NCBI GenBank assembly: GCA_046765875.1
Contig: JBKPSJ010000081.1
Location: 1-6,150 of the forward strand
Source of the DNA: DASRHY01 sp046765875
GTDB lineage: Bacteria > Actinomycetota > Actinomycetes > Propionibacteriales > Kribbellaceae
Direction: 5' to 3'
Length of the DNA: 6,150 nt
Below are positions 5,974 to 6,150 of the stretch, one piece after another. The notes below the pieces were generated by a model that worked only from the letters and a program-made list of their open reading frames with translations, did no database searches and was not told the origin of the DNA. A program made the translations under genes and the position numbers. The first letter of the stretch is position 1; every line of letters begins with the position of its first letter.

Positions 5974-6047
5974 TCGGGTTTGCGCCTCCGGCCGGGGTTC
6001 GCGCCCCCGCACAACGGGGTGCGAACCCTGATGGCGGGCGTGAAGCC
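5974..6047. repeat. Intergenic hairpin repeat, copy 2
   Basis: This is the partner of the unit at 5828-5901. Its central hairpin is stronger: GGGTTCGCGCCCC (5995-6007) and GGGGTGCGAACCC (6016-6028) form a 13-bp stem with a single G-T pair and the 8-base loop CGCACAAC. No T-tract follows, so a rho-independent terminator is not indicated. The loop sequence is conserved in both copies. Confidence 0.75.
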
Positions 6048-6064
6048 TGATGGCGGGCGTGAAC
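6027..6064. repeat. 19-bp tandem repeat, two units
   Basis: CCTGATGGCGGGCGTGAAG (6027-6045) is followed directly by the same 19-mer ending in C (6046-6064), 18 of 19 identical. A diverged relative sits in repeat copy 1 at 5881-5899. The second unit therefore looks like a local duplication of the right end of repeat copy 2. Confidence 0.75.
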
Positions 6065-6120
6065 CCACCGCACGCGTGCTATGCCCGAGTCCCGAGTCCC
6101 CGAGGCCTGCGATTGCCGGC

Positions 6121-6139
6121 GTCCGGCGAGCGGCCGGAC
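6121..6139. repeat. Perfect 7-bp inverted repeat near the window end
   Basis: GTCCGGC (6121-6127) and GCCGGAC (6133-6139) are perfect reverse complements around GAGCG. No run of T follows on either visible side. It could be a small hairpin or part of the control region of the next gene, which is not visible. Confidence 0.5.
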
Positions 6140-6150
6140 CTACACTCGGG

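Larger units (their letters stand above)
5785..6150. other. Intergenic region with repeats, no gene recognised
   Basis: Open frames here are short, lack ribosome binding sites and translate into Pro/Arg/Ala-rich sequence with no family resemblance. The content is dominated by GGGTTCGC and GCGTGAACCC words in alternating orientation, organised into the paired hairpin repeats listed separately. A short CCCGAGT tandem repeat occurs at 6084-6104 (CCCGAGT twice, then CCCCGAG). The right-hand neighbour gene is outside the window. Confidence 0.6.

Noticed and set aside
5995..6028. Strong hairpin as a rho-independent terminator or a tRNA T-arm
   Set aside because: No T-tract follows the stem, and no cloverleaf can be assembled around the GGGTTCG word. 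The structure belongs to a duplicated repeat.
5644..6073. Two minus-strand frames of 122 and 61 residues across the repeat region
   Set aside because: They run over the transporter start or the hairpin repeats, have no ribosome binding site and encode no recognisable protein.
6113..6146. TTGCCG ... TACACT as a promoter for the next gene
   Set aside because: The spacing is 22 bp, outside the usual range, and no downstream gene is visible.

Overview
The window is GC-rich DNA with strong third-position G/C bias, short AGGAGG-type ribosome binding sites and long antisense open frames. These features point to an actinomycete (Actinomycetota). The protein types (CopC-CopD fusion, Bacillopeptidase F-like subtilase with Ig-like tails, 14-helix efflux pump) would fit Micromonosporaceae, Kribbella or Streptomyces-like soil bacteria, but the sequence alone does not fix the genus.

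Layout: 1-340 is a gene-free leader rich in GTCATCC/GGATGAC half-sites in both orientations. 341-2107 (+) encodes a CopC-CopD fusion for copper binding and uptake, with a C-terminal extracytoplasmic domain. It overlaps by ATGA a 743-residue secreted subtilase of the Bacillopeptidase F type at 2104-4335 (+), which carries three tandem Ig-like repeats. Facing them, and overlapping the protease by 8 bases at its 3' end, is a major facilitator efflux transporter at 4328-5722 (-). Its upstream DNA (5730-5784) has the geometry of a MerR/SoxR-type promoter: -35 and -10 hexamers 19 bp apart, with an 18-bp dyad in the spacer and a second, degenerate copy of the dyad 28 bp further upstream. From 5785 to 6150 no gene is visible. 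This stretch holds two 74-bp copies (64/74 identical) of a hairpin-forming intergenic repeat, a 19-bp tandem repeat and a short perfect inverted repeat at the very end.

How the parts work together: the first two genes form one translationally coupled unit whose products both act at or outside the membrane, one handling copper and one degrading protein. The reason for the pairing is not known from sequence. The transporter is a separate, convergent unit, probably switched on by a MerR-family sensor encoded elsewhere. No mobile element, CRISPR array, tRNA or rRNA gene is seen. I found no wholly new system. The items most worth following up are the SoxR-like, possibly leaderless efflux promoter, the GTCATCC array before the copper gene, the copper/protease coupling and the paired hairpin repeat.
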